Below are positions 63,896 to 64,000 of a DNA stretch of 64,000 bases, in pieces (position 1 is the first letter of the stretch; the number at the start of each line of letters is the position of its first letter). Under the pieces are notes generated by a model, which was not told the DNA's origin, ran no database searches, and saw only the letters and a list, made by a program, of their open reading frames with translations. The stretch covers positions 930,001 to 994,000 of the forward strand of contig CAWEWH010000005.1 in the NCBI GenBank assembly GCA_963812775.1. Reading direction: 5' to 3'. The translations under genes and the position numbers were made by a program. The DNA is from CAWEWH01 sp963812775 (GTDB lineage Bacteria > Pseudomonadota > Alphaproteobacteria > Rhizobiales > Beijerinckiaceae).

Positions 63896-64000
63896 TCAGA
63901 ACGTCCCCATGCCGAGGAAGCCGTCGCCGTCGGGAAAGTCGCGTCATGATGCTTCTTGCCGACCAGCTCCTTCAGCGTCTCGGTCGTGCCGCCGCCGAGC
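63896..64000 (-). CDS. C-terminal tail of an acyl-CoA dehydrogenase-like gene (cut by window edge)
   Basis: The minus strand from 64000 reads GGGTTETLKELVGKK, like the GGTTEIMKELI end of acyl-CoA dehydrogenases. A DFPDGDGFLGMGTF tail ends at TGA 63898-63896 in another frame, so a small indel lies near 63945. Only about 35 codons are visible, so the identification is tentative. Confidence 0.45.

Overview
The window is GC-rich bacterial chromosome from an alphaproteobacterium, almost certainly of the Hyphomicrobiales (Rhizobiales). Evidence for this: the order rnd / lptC-lptA / lptB / rpoN, an irr-type Fur regulator beside fabA-fabB-fabI, a Porin_2-type rhizobial porin, an Omp25/RopB-like barrel protein, a UPF0314 protein, and many copies of a short palindromic intergenic repeat with arms GCATGATC / GATCATGC.

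Layout. 1-4480 (minus): the LPS transport and sigma-54 block, with rnd, one gene that fuses LptC to two LptA domains, lptB, and the 5' part of rpoN. 4.8-8.8 kb: a receiver protein, an amino-acid racemase, a DsbA-like oxidoreductase, and an enoyl-CoA hydratase divergent from a TetR regulator. 8.9-10.7 kb: a small lower-GC segment with an HWE kinase and a broken receiver, bounded by a tRNA-Leu gene and a 23-bp copy of its 3' end, so probably an island remnant. 10.9-16.2 kb: housekeeping and envelope genes ending at irr. 16.4-19.1 kb: fabA-fabB-fabI, followed by a large GT-C-like membrane protein. 21.1-26.7 kb: a TRAP-type binding protein followed by a membrane kinase, a REC-DUF3369-kinase hybrid and an OmpR regulator, which looks like one signalling cassette. 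26.9-34.6 kb: envelope genes (L,D-transpeptidase, extensin-like protein, ferritin-like protein, ExbB, porin, barrel protein).

34.9-44.4 kb: mixed metabolism (cyclase-family hydrolase, Usp protein, amidohydrolase, two-subunit molybdenum hydroxylase, barrel protein). 44.4-45.6 kb: a 1.2-kb gene-free stretch with a consensus-like promoter, a perfect operator-like palindrome and a 15-bp inverted repeat. 45.6-50.1 kb: acyl-CoA dehydrogenase, enoyl-CoA hydratase and two family III CoA-transferases. 50.6-53.2 kb: a DUF3095 protein and a GGDEF protein. 53.2-59.0 kb: MarR, thioesterase, two tandem feruloyl-CoA-synthase-like ligases and an amidohydrolase, most simply a hydroxycinnamate catabolic cluster. 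59.6-62.1 kb: a complete ECF transporter (S, T and a fused, asymmetric ATPase). The window ends with a small isomerase-like protein, an M20 peptidase and the tail of another gene.

Reading caution: at least 17 otherwise intact genes or gene segments are broken by single extra bases, 11 of them between 22.4 and 26.2 kb. Removing one base at each site restores a full-length conserved protein, so I annotate these as whole genes and treat the shifts as probable sequence errors, which I cannot prove from the sequence alone.
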